NCBI GenBank assembly: GCA_050693895.1
Contig: JBOGWS010000021.1
Span: 39,403 to 103,402 of the forward strand
Source of the DNA: WHSV01 sp050693895
Lineage (GTDB): Bacteria > Actinomycetota > CADDZG01 > WHSQ01
Direction of reading: 5' to 3'
DNA length: 64,000 nt
Positions 22,302-31,212 of the stretch are shown one piece after another. Under the pieces are notes generated by a model. The model was not told where the DNA came from and searched no databases. It was given only the letters and a program-made list of their open reading frames with translations. Numbering within the stretch: the first letter of the stretch is position 1; every line of letters begins with the position of its first letter. The position numbers and the translations under genes were made by a program.

Positions 22302-23917
22302 CTCGATTCGCCCCGCCTGACGAGCGCGGTGAACCGTCGCAATTCGGGTGCGCCGGTCATCACCATGACCGCCACGTAGACACCAAGACCCGCTCCCGAG
22401 GCCACAAGGAAACTCACCAGGGTCTCGAGTTTCGTCGACGCCGGCAGCGCCACTGTGATCGCCCCCGCGACGGCAAACGAGAGGAGGGACGCTCCGAACG
22501 ATCGACCGACGCCGACCTTCAGATCACGGGTGGCGACGGTGCCGAGCCGGCGGGACAAGAGATGCACGAGGACCACGGCGGCGACCGCAAAGGCGGCCGA
22601 GTGCGCGAGGGCCAGCGTCGGGACAGACCAGTCCGTGTCCACCGTGCTGAACAGAGTCACCCCAAGAACGCTCGCGATGACGACGGCTCCCCCGTTGACG
22701 AGCGCCGGCGTCTTCGTGTCGCTCATGGCATAGAAGGCGCGCGTCACCACAAGGAAGGTCGAGTAGGTCGGCAGCCCAATCACGAAGGCCGCCAATACGC
22801 GCGCAACCAGTTCGGCCCCCGACTCGGTCATCACTCCGTATTCGAGGGTCAACCTGGAGATCGCGCCGGCACCGGCGAGCATGATGGCCGCGGTTGGCAG
22901 GAGGATGAAGGCAAGCATTCGCAGACCATCGCGAAGGCGGATCAGGAGTTCCTCGGGCGCGCCGCGCGCCGCGCTCGCCGACATTGCGGGAAAGAGGACG
23001 TGGAAGATCGCCACCGCGAAAAGTGCGTGCGGCATGTAGAAGAACGTGAACGCCCACTGGTACGCGGCAACGCCGCCCTCGACCGAGTTGGCGAGCAACA
23101 GGACGACGATCAGGCCGGCCTGGTACCCACCCGCATAGCCGAGTGCCCACACCCCGAGATGTGCGGCCTTTCGCACCGCAGGATGCCGCGGCGCCCATTT
23201 GAAGCGAAAATGCCAGCCGAGCGATCTCAACTGAGGGATCAGACACACGGTCATCGCCACCACGCCGAGGGTCGTCCCGAGTCCCAGAACCAGGGTCTGC
23301 GACGTGGTTATGCCGTCCACGGTGGGAGGGGCGCTCCCCCGCAGCGTTGCGTAGAACAGGTAGACGCCGATAACCACGAGGTTGTTGAAGATCGGGGCGA
23401 CGGCGGCGATGGCGAACTTCCGGTGGGCGTGTAGCGCTCCCGTCATGATCATGCCGGCGCCGTAGAACACGATCTGCGGCGCAAACAATCGCAGGAAAGC
23501 GGCCCCAAGGGTGATCTCCTGCCCGCGCAGTTCGGCGTCGTCCACTCCCAGAGTAAAGAGGCGCATGAGCGGCTCGCCCAGCAGCGCTACCAACAAGGCA
23601 ATCGCGACGAGGCCAACAACGGCGACCGTCGTGAGCGCATTGGCGGCCTGCCAGCCCTCGTCCTGTCGGCCTTTGACCAGATAGTCCACGAACGTCGGCA
23701 CGAAAACCGACGTGAGCACCCCTGCGGCGACGAGTTCAAAGACCACGTTGGGGGCCGTGTTGGCGGTCTGATACGTGTTCGCCAAGAAGGTCGTCCCCAT
23801 AGCTGCGGCGACAACGGTGACGCGGACGAAGCCGGTAATGCGCGAGAGCGCGGTCGCCAGCGTGATGATCGCGGCGCCGCGCGCCAGGGATCCCTGAGGC
23901 TCGGCTAGAGACGCCAT
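22298..23917 (-). CDS. murJ: lipid II flippase MurJ
   Basis: A 539-aa polytopic membrane protein with about 14 hydrophobic helices. The N-terminal ITLATALSRITGFVRVTVVA and TANTAPNVVFELVAAGVL match the MurJ/MviN family of the MOP superfamily. Family knowledge: MurJ moves lipid-linked peptidoglycan precursors across the membrane. Charged residues in TM1 and TM2 typical of MurJ (R in SRITGFVR) are present. Some actinobacterial MurJ carry an intracellular pseudokinase tail; this one ends soon after the last helix and lacks it. Encoded 40 bp after mctB. Confidence 0.92.
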   Translation of the reverse strand: MASLAEPQGSLARGAAIITLATALSRITGFVRVTVVAAAMGTTFLANTYQTANTAPNVVFELVAAGVLTSVFVPTFVDYLVKGRQDEGWQAANALTTVAVVGLVAIALLVALLGEPLMRLFTLGVDDAELRGQEITLGAAFLRLFAPQIVFYGAGMIMTGALHAHRKFAIAAVAPIFNNLVVIGVYLFYATLRGSAPPTVDGITTSQTLVLGLGTTLGVVAMTVCLIPQLRSLGWHFRFKWAPRHPAVRKAAHLGVWALGYAGGYQAGLIVVLLLANSVEGGVAAYQWAFTFFYMPHALFAVAIFHVLFPAMSASAARGAPEELLIRLRDGLRMLAFILLPTAAIMLAGAGAISRLTLEYGVMTESGAELVARVLAAFVIGLPTYSTFLVVTRAFYAMSDTKTPALVNGGAVVIASVLGVTLFSTVDTDWSVPTLALAHSAAFAVAAVVLVHLLSRRLGTVATRDLKVGVGRSFGASLLSFAVAGAITVALPASTKLETLVSFLVASGAGLGVYVAVMVMTGAPELRRFTALVRRGESR

Positions 23918-23957
23918 GGTTCGTCCGCCGGTGGCCGATCGGCCAATAAGAGGACCA

Positions 23958-24911
23958 CTATTCTTCCGGCGGAGGGTCGGGCAGCGGGCGCGTCCCGTCG
24001 TCCGTCCCGAAGTGCCCCGCCGGATTGGCCGGAGGCTCGTTGAGCACCAGCACGAGGGCTACGTGACCGAGCGCGCTTTCGCCCGTGTCCACCGTCGAGA
24101 CCGTCTCGTTTATTTCGTCGTCGTCACGGACGGTCGTGACCATGTCCCATTGGCTCGACGATGACTCCGTCACGACGACGTCTGTTTCCCCCGCCGTTAG
24201 CTCGGCGCTGAGTCGTCTGATGAACTCGGTCACGTCGAACGGCTGCGTCGTTGCGTTTCCACCGGCGATAACGAAAGACGACTCGTTCGGCACTACTTCG
24301 CTCTCGTCACTGTTTCGTTCAACCGAGATGAAGTCCTCTTCCTCCAGCAAGCGCAAGAGCTCGGAGTAGGCGACCTGAGTGGAACCCTCTCCCGAATCGG
24401 TGGGCCCGCCGCCATCCAGAGCGAGCGAGGCGGCCCCATCTCCAAGTGCCTCGGCCGCATCCATCAGCACGTCGGAGGGCCCTTGCTCGACGGACTCGAC
24501 GATCGTGGCGAGCTGATCCACTTCGGGCCCACTCTCGAGCGCGAACTTCGGTCCCAGGGTTATCTGCGTGACGATATTCGCGCCCGCACCTTCGAGGGCG
24601 CTTATCGAACCGTCGACGACTCCGCCGTCTGACTCGTCGACGGTGAAGAGGACGACGTCCCTGCCGTTCAGCCGCCCATCGATCGCCCACGGTGCGGCCG
24701 CCTGAGCCCACGCGGTGAGCGCCTCGTTCTGGGCCCGCAGCTGATCGATCTGCTCTCGTTGCTCTCTAACCTCGGTGTTGACGGTCTCGATACGGTTCTC
24801 AAGGTCGCGCGCGAGGGGATCGCCGACGAAGCCCGCCCCCAACATGATCCCAACGGTCAGGGCAAGAAAAATCGAGATGATCGTGACGACCAGATAGCGA
24901 AAGTCGATCAT
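23958..24911 (-). CDS. mctB: MctB-like copper-transporter-family protein
   Basis: 317 aa. A single N-terminal membrane helix (YLVVTIISIFLALTVGIMLG) is followed by a coiled coil (residues about 35-70) and a periplasm-facing domain with acidic stretches. This matches the actinobacterial MctB (Rv1698) family, first linked to copper efflux in mycobacteria. The ATG at 24911 overlaps the steA TGA. The frame continues upstream to 25364 but that part is a shadow of steA. The steA-mctB pair is conserved. Weak conservation outside the helix leaves the biochemical role uncertain. Confidence 0.8.
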   Translation of the reverse strand: MIDFRYLVVTIISIFLALTVGIMLGAGFVGDPLARDLENRIETVNTEVREQREQIDQLRAQNEALTAWAQAAAPWAIDGRLNGRDVVLFTVDESDGGVVDGSISALEGAGANIVTQITLGPKFALESGPEVDQLATIVESVEQGPSDVLMDAAEALGDGAASLALDGGGPTDSGEGSTQVAYSELLRLLEEEDFISVERNSDESEVVPNESSFVIAGGNATTQPFDVTEFIRRLSAELTAGETDVVVTESSSSQWDMVTTVRDDDEINETVSTVDTGESALGHVALVLVLNEPPANPAGHFGTDDGTRPLPDPPPEE

Positions 24912-26107
24912 CCGAAGATCGCCGTTCGTATCGAGTCCCACGTCAGCGAGACCTGTGTCCACAACAGCGACAGCTGACCCCTGAAGACGTCGGAGAACAC
25001 AACGACCATGCTTATGGCGAGCAGAGCCGAGAACACGAGAAGGCCGAGATCGCGTCCGCGCACGCGCCCGTGGTAGAGCCGGCTGAGTCCCTTGGCGTCG
25101 ACCAGAATCGGTCCGACTCTCAGACGAGTCAGAAAGGTCGAAGCCATCCCCTTGCGACCCTTGTCTCGAAACTCGATCAGGTTGGCGTGGGTGCCGACTG
25201 CGACGATCAGCTCGGCCCCCCTTTCGTACGCGAGCAACATTCCAATGTCCTCCGATGTCCCGGTGGCCTCGAACACCACGCAGGACAGCCCAAGCGCATC
25301 GAGTCGCTCGGATCCCGGCGCGTGCCCATCCGAGTAAGCGTGGACGACCAGCTCGGCACCGCAAGTGAGGGCCTCGGTCGTCACCGAGTCCATGTCGCCG
25401 ATGATCATGTCGGGTTTGAGTCCCACATCGACAAGCGCGTCCGCTCCCCCATCGACCCCGATGAGCAACGGCTTGACCTCGCGAATGTACGAGCGCAGGG
25501 CCTTGAGATCATCCTTGTAGTCGTAGCCGCGCACGACCACCAGGACATGACGCCCGTGAAAGTCGGTGCGGACCTCGGGCAATCGCGCCGCCTCGAGTAA
25601 CACGTCCCGCTCGTCCTCGATGTACTCGATCGTGTTCTGCGCGAAACGCTCGAGCTCGACAGCGATGCCCTGCTTGGCCTTGTCCAGGGCCTGCTCGACG
25701 TCCTCCAACTCGAGCCGGGTCCCACGCGCAATCTCGACGTGTTCATCGCCTTCTCGGAGGAACACCCGGTCGCCGTCTACGGCTATCTCGGTGCCGTCGA
25801 TGAGGAGCATGATCTCCGCGCCCGCGTCATCGATCACCGGGATCCCGGCCGAGCACAACAGCAGCGGCCCGAGGTTCGGATAGCGCCCCGTCGTCGACTT
25901 CGAAGCGTTGATGACCGCCGTTACGCGCCGTTCTATCAGCCCCTCGGCCGAGATGCGGTCCATGTCCTCGTGATCCACGACCGCTATCTCACCGGGGTTC
26001 AGGCGTGTGGTGAGATCCTTGGTTCGGGGGTCGACGCGCGCGACTCCGAGCAGCGCCCCCGGAACTTCAGGCAGATGCTGGCGTCTCCTCTTTCCGAGGA
26101 TCTTCAT
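24908..26107 (-). CDS. steA: SteA-like septation protein (thiamin-pyrophosphokinase-like fold)
   Basis: 399 aa. Internal motifs IGVDGGADALVDVGLKPDMIIGDMDSV resemble the nucleotide-binding region of thiamin pyrophosphokinase, a known feature of the actinobacterial SteA family. A C-terminal membrane helix (LGLLVFSALLAISMVVVFSDV) anchors it. SteA with its partner SteB (the MctB-related neighbour) has been described at the cytokinetic ring in corynebacteria. The ATG at 26107 overlaps the recN TGA (ATGA). Downstream order mctB-murJ fits a division and envelope operon. Confidence 0.83.
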   Translation of the reverse strand: MKILGKRRRQHLPEVPGALLGVARVDPRTKDLTTRLNPGEIAVVDHEDMDRISAEGLIERRVTAVINASKSTTGRYPNLGPLLLCSAGIPVIDDAGAEIMLLIDGTEIAVDGDRVFLREGDEHVEIARGTRLELEDVEQALDKAKQGIAVELERFAQNTIEYIEDERDVLLEAARLPEVRTDFHGRHVLVVVRGYDYKDDLKALRSYIREVKPLLIGVDGGADALVDVGLKPDMIIGDMDSVTTEALTCGAELVVHAYSDGHAPGSERLDALGLSCVVFEATGTSEDIGMLLAYERGAELIVAVGTHANLIEFRDKGRKGMASTFLTRLRVGPILVDAKGLSRLYHGRVRGRDLGLLVFSALLAISMVVVFSDVFRGQLSLLWTQVSLTWDSIRTAIFG

Positions 26108-27831
26108 CGGCCGCTCGCCGTCTCGAGCAGTTCCTTGGCGTGTTCGCGCGCTCTCTGACTCTCCGGCATCCCCGCGAGCATGCGCGATAGCTCGTCGACT
26201 CTCTCGGCTCCTTGGACCTGCTCGACCAGCGCGGTCGCGCGCTCGTCGACGGCTTCCTTCAGAACGCGATAGTGGGAGTCGGCGAAGGCGGCCACCTGAG
26301 GCAGGTGCGTGACTAGCAGCACCTGGGCCCCCGAGGCCCGCGCAAGATCCGCCAGCGCACGTCCCACGGACTGAGCCGCGAGCCCACCAACACCGGCGTC
26401 GACCTCATCGAAGATCATCGTGCGCGCGGAGCCCTCGGTACCCGCCTCACGCGACGTCAACAGATGCAGTGCCAGCGCGATGCGTGACAGCTCACCTCCC
26501 GACGCCACCTTCGCGACCGGACGGGCAGCCTCGCCGGGGTTGGCGGCCACCCGAAACTCGACGGATTCCGAACCACCTTCGAACAACTCACGTTCCGTCA
26601 GCCCAACCTCGAACCGAGCTCCCGCGAGTGCGAGATCGTCCAGCATCTCCTCCATATGCCGCTCGAGGCGGGGTCCTGCCTCTCTTCGAACGACACCGAG
26701 CTCCCGCGCTAGATGGCGTGTTCGGGTCACCAACGCCTCGTGCCGGCTGCGCAGCTCTCCGAGCGATGACTCCGCGTTCTCCAACTCGTCGACCCGGTTT
26801 CTCGCGCGCGCGAGATAGCCGAGAACCCCGGCCTCCGGTCCCTGCGGTGCGGCATCATTCGAATCCCTGTCCTCGCCGTACTTTCGCATCAGTCGCGCTA
26901 TGACATCGAGTCGAGCCCTCGTCTCCTCGAGGGCCTGAGGATCGGGCGCCACCACACTTCTGGTCAGATCGCCGGCGATGTCCGCGATTTCGAGCGAGGT
27001 CGCCTCGAGTCGACCGGCCAGCTCCTCGAGCGCCGGGTCCCTCTTGGCCGCCGCCGATACATCTCGATGCGCCGAATCGATTGTCTCCGCCGCGCCGCGC
27101 TCTCCGTTCAGCGCATCGATCGCTCGCCCCAGCGCCGTGGCGATCGACTCGGCGTGCTCGAGGCGGTCCGCGTCTTTCGTCAGGCGTTGGAACTCTCCCC
27201 CCTGAAGCTCGGCCTTCTCGATCTCGGAGGTCTCGTAACGCAGAAGATCGAGCTCCCGCTCACGCTCCCGCTCGTTCGACAGCAGGGCCTCCAATTCACC
27301 CCGGACCCGGTTCGACGCCCTGACCGTTGAGGCGAGCTCGGCCGCCAGGGCAGAGGCACCGGCGAAGGCGTCGAGCAAAGCCCGCTGGCGAGCGGGGGCG
27401 CCGACGCCCTGGGCTTCATGCTGGCCGGCGATCTCGACGAGCTGCGCACCTACAGAGCCGAGCGCCGCGATGGTGACCAGACGGCCGTTGATGCGTGCCC
27501 GGCCCCCCTTCCCGTCGGCCGTGATGCTGCGGGTCAGGACGACCTCGGCCTCCGACTCGGCGAGATCGGCCTCGATGATCCCGTGAGCGACGAGCAAGTC
27601 GAGCGCGCTGTGTCCCGCGGGCACGACGAAGCGACCCTCGACAAGCCCCTCGGCCGCTCCCTGACGGACCAGAGCGCGATCGGACCGGCCGCCGAGCAAC
27701 AGCCCCAGGGCGGCCACCATCAGGGTCTTTCCTGCGCCGGTTTCTCCCGTGAGGGTGCTACAGCCGCTATGCAGCTCCAGCTCGGCCCGCTCGATCACGC
27801 CGAGCCCCTCGACAACAAGCTCTCTCAGCAT
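26104..27831 (-). CDS. recN: DNA repair protein RecN
   Basis: A 575-aa SMC-like ATPase used in double-strand-break repair. Walker A GETGAGKT lies near residue 30, the ABC signature VASGGELSRIALAL near 440 and Walker B MIFDEVDAGVGG near 475. The middle is a long helical coiled coil. The ATG at 27831 lacks a ribosome site but follows a TAGGAT-like -10 by 9 nt, hinting at a promoter here; the 59-bp gap to nadK allows it. tlyA-nadK-recN is a conserved trio. Confidence 0.95.
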   Translation of the reverse strand: MLRELVVEGLGVIERAELELHSGCSTLTGETGAGKTLMVAALGLLLGGRSDRALVRQGAAEGLVEGRFVVPAGHSALDLLVAHGIIEADLAESEAEVVLTRSITADGKGGRARINGRLVTIAALGSVGAQLVEIAGQHEAQGVGAPARQRALLDAFAGASALAAELASTVRASNRVRGELEALLSNERERERELDLLRYETSEIEKAELQGGEFQRLTKDADRLEHAESIATALGRAIDALNGERGAAETIDSAHRDVSAAAKRDPALEELAGRLEATSLEIADIAGDLTRSVVAPDPQALEETRARLDVIARLMRKYGEDRDSNDAAPQGPEAGVLGYLARARNRVDELENAESSLGELRSRHEALVTRTRHLARELGVVRREAGPRLERHMEEMLDDLALAGARFEVGLTERELFEGGSESVEFRVAANPGEAARPVAKVASGGELSRIALALHLLTSREAGTEGSARTMIFDEVDAGVGGLAAQSVGRALADLARASGAQVLLVTHLPQVAAFADSHYRVLKEAVDERATALVEQVQGAERVDELSRMLAGMPESQRAREHAKELLETASGR

Positions 27832-27890
27832 TCGTGAGGAATCCTAAGGGTGACCGGGGCCGAGCGAGGGGTTTCGGCGATCGCCGACGC

Positions 27891-28718
27891 TCAGGATCGG
27901 AGGTCGAGCTTGCGCCGGAGTCGCTCGAGAAAGTCGGGGCCGGACAGCCTCACCAGTTCGAGGGGTCGCTCGTGACGACGGGCGGTAACCACGTCGCCGG
28001 GCTGCAGCTTCCGACCGAGCGTGCCGTCCAGCGACAGGGACGCCACCGGCGCCGTCTCGTCGACTCGAATGGTCACCTCGTCGTCGGCAGCCAAGACGAC
28101 CGGTCGCGAGAACATCATGTGCGGGCTCACCGGCACGATGACGAGCGCGGCGGCGCGCGGCGAGATGATCGGGCCTCCGGCGCTCAGCGCGTAGGCGGTG
28201 GAACCGGTCGGAGTCGCGACGATCACACCGTCGGCATTGAACGTGGCAAGGCGCTCGCCGCTGACGCTGACCTCGAGCCGCACGAGCCTGTATCTTGCCG
28301 ACCGCTCCACCAGCACCTCGTTGAGCCCCACGAGATGAGCTTCCTGACCGTCGCTCGTCACCCGGCAGTCGAGCATCATCCGCTCCTCGAGGCGATAGTC
28401 GCCGTCGAGCACTCGCTTGAGCGCGCTCAACTCCGCGCCGGCGTCCACTTCGGTCAGATAGCCGAGCGAGCCGAAGTTGACGCCGAGCAAGGGAGCGTCC
28501 GCGGCGTGGGCCGCGTGGGCCGCGTGAAGCATCGTCCCGTCGCCGCCAAGAGCAAGGACGAGGTCGGGGGACTCCCCGTCGCCACGGGGCGAGCTGGGCC
28601 GGTCCTCAGAACAGACAGTGATGCTCCGTTCGACGAGCATCTCCTCGATCTCGTCGCGCATCTGCGCGGCCTCCGGCTTGGTCGGATGCACGACGAAGGC
28701 GATCTTGCTTATCTCCAC
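27891..28718 (-). CDS. nadK: NAD kinase
   Basis: Phosphorylates NAD to NADP. The nucleotide-binding GGDGTMLHAA near residue 60, NEVLVER, and the conserved TPTGSTAYALSAGGPI are present. Length 275 aa. A short tandem repeat of about 9 bp encodes HAAHAAHAADA directly after the GGDGT motif, which may be slippage-prone. The GTG at 28718 follows GGGAG. It is 15 bp after tlyA and probably co-transcribed. Confidence 0.96.
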   Translation of the reverse strand: MEISKIAFVVHPTKPEAAQMRDEIEEMLVERSITVCSEDRPSSPRGDGESPDLVLALGGDGTMLHAAHAAHAADAPLLGVNFGSLGYLTEVDAGAELSALKRVLDGDYRLEERMMLDCRVTSDGQEAHLVGLNEVLVERSARYRLVRLEVSVSGERLATFNADGVIVATPTGSTAYALSAGGPIISPRAAALVIVPVSPHMMFSRPVVLAADDEVTIRVDETAPVASLSLDGTLGRKLQPGDVVTARRHERPLELVRLSGPDFLERLRRKLDLRS

Positions 28719-28733
28719 GTAACTCCCGTCTCG

Positions 28734-29519
28734 CTACTCCACCTCGGCGACCGCCCGAGCGGCCGCTCCTCTATTGTGAGGCCCCTCACCGTTGAGGTGA
28801 ACGAAAAATTCCCGGTTTCCCGCCGGGCCGGGCAGGTCGGATGCGGTGGCATCCACCAGCCCGAGACCCTGGGACTCGGCCGAATCGACCACGCGCTGTA
28901 CGGACTCGAGCCACAGGGCCGGGTCGCTCACGACACCACCCCTGCCGACCGCGTCCTTGCCGACCTCGAACTGCGGTTTGACCATCAGCAGAAGGTCACC
29001 CAGGGGCGCGATCAACTTCGCCAGAGCCGAAACAACCAGCGTCAACGAGATGAACGAGAGGTCGGCCACGATCCCGTCCGGTCGCCGCGGAAGGTCGCCG
29101 ACGGCGAGCCACCTGACGTTCGTTCGCTCCAGCACCGTCACACGCCGATCGTTGCGAAGCCGCCAGTCGAGTTGCCCGTAGCCGACATCGACCGCGATGA
29201 CCGAGGCGGCCCCGGCTTGTAGCAGGCAATCGGTGAATCCACCGGTAGAGGCCCCAGCGTCGAGCCATGTCCGGCCGGCCACGTCGACGTTCAGCCGGTC
29301 GAGCGCGCCGGCGAGCTTGTCGCCCCCGCGCGATACGAACCGCCGCGCGCCGGCGCTGATCGCCAGCGAGTCCTCCGGAGACACCATGGTCGCGGCGCGC
29401 GTAGCCGGCATTCCTCTCACGACCACGTGCCCCTCCTCTATGGCGCGCCGTGCGGCGGAACGAGACTCGGCGAGACCGCGCCTTACGAGTTCAGCGTCGA
29501 GACGAAGCGGTTTCGCCAA
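28734..29519 (-). CDS. tlyA: TlyA-family rRNA 2'-O-methyltransferase / hemolysin-like
   Basis: 261 aa with an N-terminal S4 RNA-binding domain (ELVRRGLAESRSAARRAIEEGHVVV) and a C-terminal FtsJ-type methyltransferase with the SAM loop DAGASTGGFTDCLLQAGA. Family knowledge: actinobacterial TlyA methylates 16S and 23S rRNA riboses and affects capreomycin sensitivity. The start appears to be TTG at 29519, since the S4 domain begins within ten residues; it overlaps the preceding small gene by 29 nt and the ribosome site is weak. Confidence 0.92.
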   Translation of the reverse strand: MAKPLRLDAELVRRGLAESRSAARRAIEEGHVVVRGMPATRAATMVSPEDSLAISAGARRFVSRGGDKLAGALDRLNVDVAGRTWLDAGASTGGFTDCLLQAGAASVIAVDVGYGQLDWRLRNDRRVTVLERTNVRWLAVGDLPRRPDGIVADLSFISLTLVVSALAKLIAPLGDLLLMVKPQFEVGKDAVGRGGVVSDPALWLESVQRVVDSAESQGLGLVDATASDLPGPAGNREFFVHLNGEGPHNRGAAARAVAEVE

Positions 29520-29688
29520 CGTCGCGCTCGAGCTCGTGGCTTAACTCGTCGTACAGGTTTTCGAGCAGCTCGAGTCGTCCGGCGTCGCCCGTGGCGGTCG
29601 CGTCCTCGAGTGCTTGACGGGTTCGATCCCGCAAACCGGCGGCCTCGGGCGCCTCGGCGGTCGCGACGTGCTCGTTATTGTCGTCCAT
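29491..29688 (-). CDS. small acidic helical protein of unknown function
   Basis: 65 aa, predicted mostly helical (DRTRQALEDATATGDAGRLELLENLYDELSHELE). No family is recognised. It starts with ATG at 29688, 9 nt after the stop of the upstream gene with a GAGGG ribosome site, and its 3' end overlaps tlyA. Comparable small genes occur between phasin-like and tlyA genes in actinobacteria, so it is likely real. Confidence 0.6.
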   Translation of the reverse strand: MDDNNEHVATAEAPEAAGLRDRTRQALEDATATGDAGRLELLENLYDELSHELERDVGETASSRR

Positions 29689-29697
29689 AGGCTGGGA

Positions 29698-30111
29698 TTA
29701 TCCCTCGTCGGGGGACCGCTCGGTCGTCTTCTTGGCCGTTTTCTTGTTCGTCTTTTTCGAGGTCTTCTTGCGAGACTTCTTTTGGGTCTTCTTGCGCGTC
29801 TTCTGGGCGGTGGTTGGAGCCGTCGTTCGGCCCTCCATCCTCGCGACGCGCCGCTCCAGTCGCTCGATGTCGCGCTTGGAGGCGAGCCCGATTGATTCGA
29901 TCTGATTCCGGATCTCGCTTCGGATCAGATTCAGTATCTCGTCCCGGTTCTGTTTGCTGCGCTCCATCAGGTCCTTCACGGCTTGGGTCGCCTGGCCTCC
30001 TGAGAGATCGCCGGATTTGATCAGATCGCGCACGATGGCCTCGGCGCGGTTCCGCGTCAACTCCACGACTCCCGAAGTGATCAGCGCCATGCGCCTGATC
30101 TCGTCTCTCAC
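29698..30111 (-). CDS. phasin-like helical protein with lysine-rich tail
   Basis: 137 aa. Residues 1-95 form amphipathic helices ending in a heptad-like coiled coil (KRDIERLERRVARMEGR), similar to polyhydroxyalkanoate-regulator/phasin-family proteins. Residues 96-137 are a strongly basic Lys/Thr repeat with KKT, KKS and KKA units, like the tails of histone-H1-like proteins. The GTG at 30111 follows GGAGG by 6 nt. The role is unknown; DNA or polymer-granule association are both possible. It is the first gene of the leftward run that includes tlyA. Confidence 0.65.
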   Translation of the reverse strand: MRDEIRRMALITSGVVELTRNRAEAIVRDLIKSGDLSGGQATQAVKDLMERSKQNRDEILNLIRSEIRNQIESIGLASKRDIERLERRVARMEGRTTAPTTAQKTRKKTQKKSRKKTSKKTNKKTAKKTTERSPDEG

Positions 30112-30148
30112 CCACGTCCTCCTGTGTCGTTTGAACTCGCCTGAAACC

Positions 30149-30154
30149 TATACT
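30149..30154 (+). promoter_or_regulatory. -10 box (TATACT) for a leaderless rhomboid mRNA
   Basis: TATACT ends 7 nt before the GTG at 30162, with no ribosome site in between. TTGAAC lies upstream but only 12 bp away, too close for a normal -35. Confidence 0.55.
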
Positions 30155-30161
30155 CGCACCC

Positions 30162-30911
30162 GTGGTCGCGCTGATTCCCATATCGGACGAAAACCCCACG
30201 CGGCGGACGCCCATCGTCACGCTCGTGTTGATCGGGCTGAACATCGCGATCTTCTTCTTCATCCAGCCGAACCCACCGCTACTCGGTTTCGAGACCTCGC
30301 CCCAGGAGGAGCGCTTCATCTACGAGACCGCACCCATCCCATGTCAGTTCGAGGACGAATGTCCCTCGAGCGTGCAGGGTACGGCCGAGGTCATCGAGAT
30401 CCCCGAGCGAACCCTGCCCGAGTTCATTCTCTCTCTGGTGTACTCGGCCTTTCTTCATGGGAACCTGCTGCACATCGGCGGCAACCTGCTCTTCCTATGG
30501 GTGTTCGGAAACAACGTCGAGGACTTCCTCGGACACTTCAAGTACATCCTGTTCTTCCTGATTGGTGCGATCGGTTCCGGTTTCGCGCAGGTGCTTACGA
30601 ACCTCGGTTCAAATGTCCCCGCGATCGGTGCGTCCGGCGCGGTCGCCGCGATCTTGGGGGCGTATTTCGTGTTGTACCCGAGGGCGAGGGTCAACGTGCT
30701 CGTTCCGATCATCTTTATCTGGACGATCCTGCAATTGAGCGCGTTCGTGGTGCTCGGTCTCTGGTTCCTCTACCAGTTCCTCATTCCGCAACCGGGCGTC
30801 GCTTGGCAGGCGCACGCGGGTGGCTTCATCATCGGCGCACTCGTCATCTTGCTGTTCGGGGGCCGGCCTCATCCGAGAAGGCCGGTGTGGCAAACCGAGT
30901 GGCGCTACTAG
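30162..30911 (+). CDS. rhomboid-family intramembrane serine protease
   Basis: 249 aa with about six membrane helices. HGNLLHIGGNLLFLWVFG is the loop-helix 2 signature, GASGAVAAILGAYF carries the catalytic serine and AHAGGFIIGAL the catalytic histidine. An extracytoplasmic loop near residues 45-85 contains paired cysteines (CQFEDEC). Substrates are unknown. Translation probably begins at GTG 30162 on a leaderless transcript. Its stop codon overlaps the stop of a decayed HAD gene on the other strand. Confidence 0.92.
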   Translation: MVALIPISDENPTRRTPIVTLVLIGLNIAIFFFIQPNPPLLGFETSPQEERFIYETAPIPCQFEDECPSSVQGTAEVIEIPERTLPEFILSLVYSAFLHGNLLHIGGNLLFLWVFGNNVEDFLGHFKYILFFLIGAIGSGFAQVLTNLGSNVPAIGASGAVAAILGAYFVLYPRARVNVLVPIIFIWTILQLSAFVVLGLWFLYQFLIPQPGVAWQAHAGGFIIGALVILLFGGRPHPRRPVWQTEWRY

Positions 30912-31086
30912 AGTTCGGTCAGCAGCACCGGTAGGTCCGCGAGCCGTTCGAGCACGATGTCGGGACCCAGTTTGTGAAGCTCCTCAGCTGTGCCGACCGC
31001 GGTGATCGTCTCTCCCGGGGGCCGGACGATGAGGCCTGAGGAAACTGCCGCCTGGGTGCACCCCTCACTCCGAAGTCGAAAATCAT
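30908..31086 (-). pseudogene. decayed HAD-family phosphatase remnant
   Basis: The minus strand begins MIFDFG at 31086, like the MIFDFDG start of HAD phosphatases. After a frame change the other frame reads a C-terminus: QAAVSSGLIVRPPG, then AEELHKLGPDIVLERLADL and a TAG at 30908. The middle of the gene (cap domain, catalytic lysine) is missing, so an internal deletion is inferred. The segment PDIVLERLADL is also present at the end of the intact HAD phosphatase encoded upstream, but the flanking residues differ. A TGCGGT-type triplet repeat precedes it (31083-31113). Confidence 0.6.
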
Positions 31087-31212
31087 GCGGTTCATGCGGT
31101 GCCTGCGGTGCATCGAGGCACCAGTGGCACCTGAGGTACCGGGTGTTCTGGCCGTTCTCTTGAGCGACACCCTGCTCACTGGCCCCGGCAACTCGGCCGG
31201 GCTAAGGCTTGG

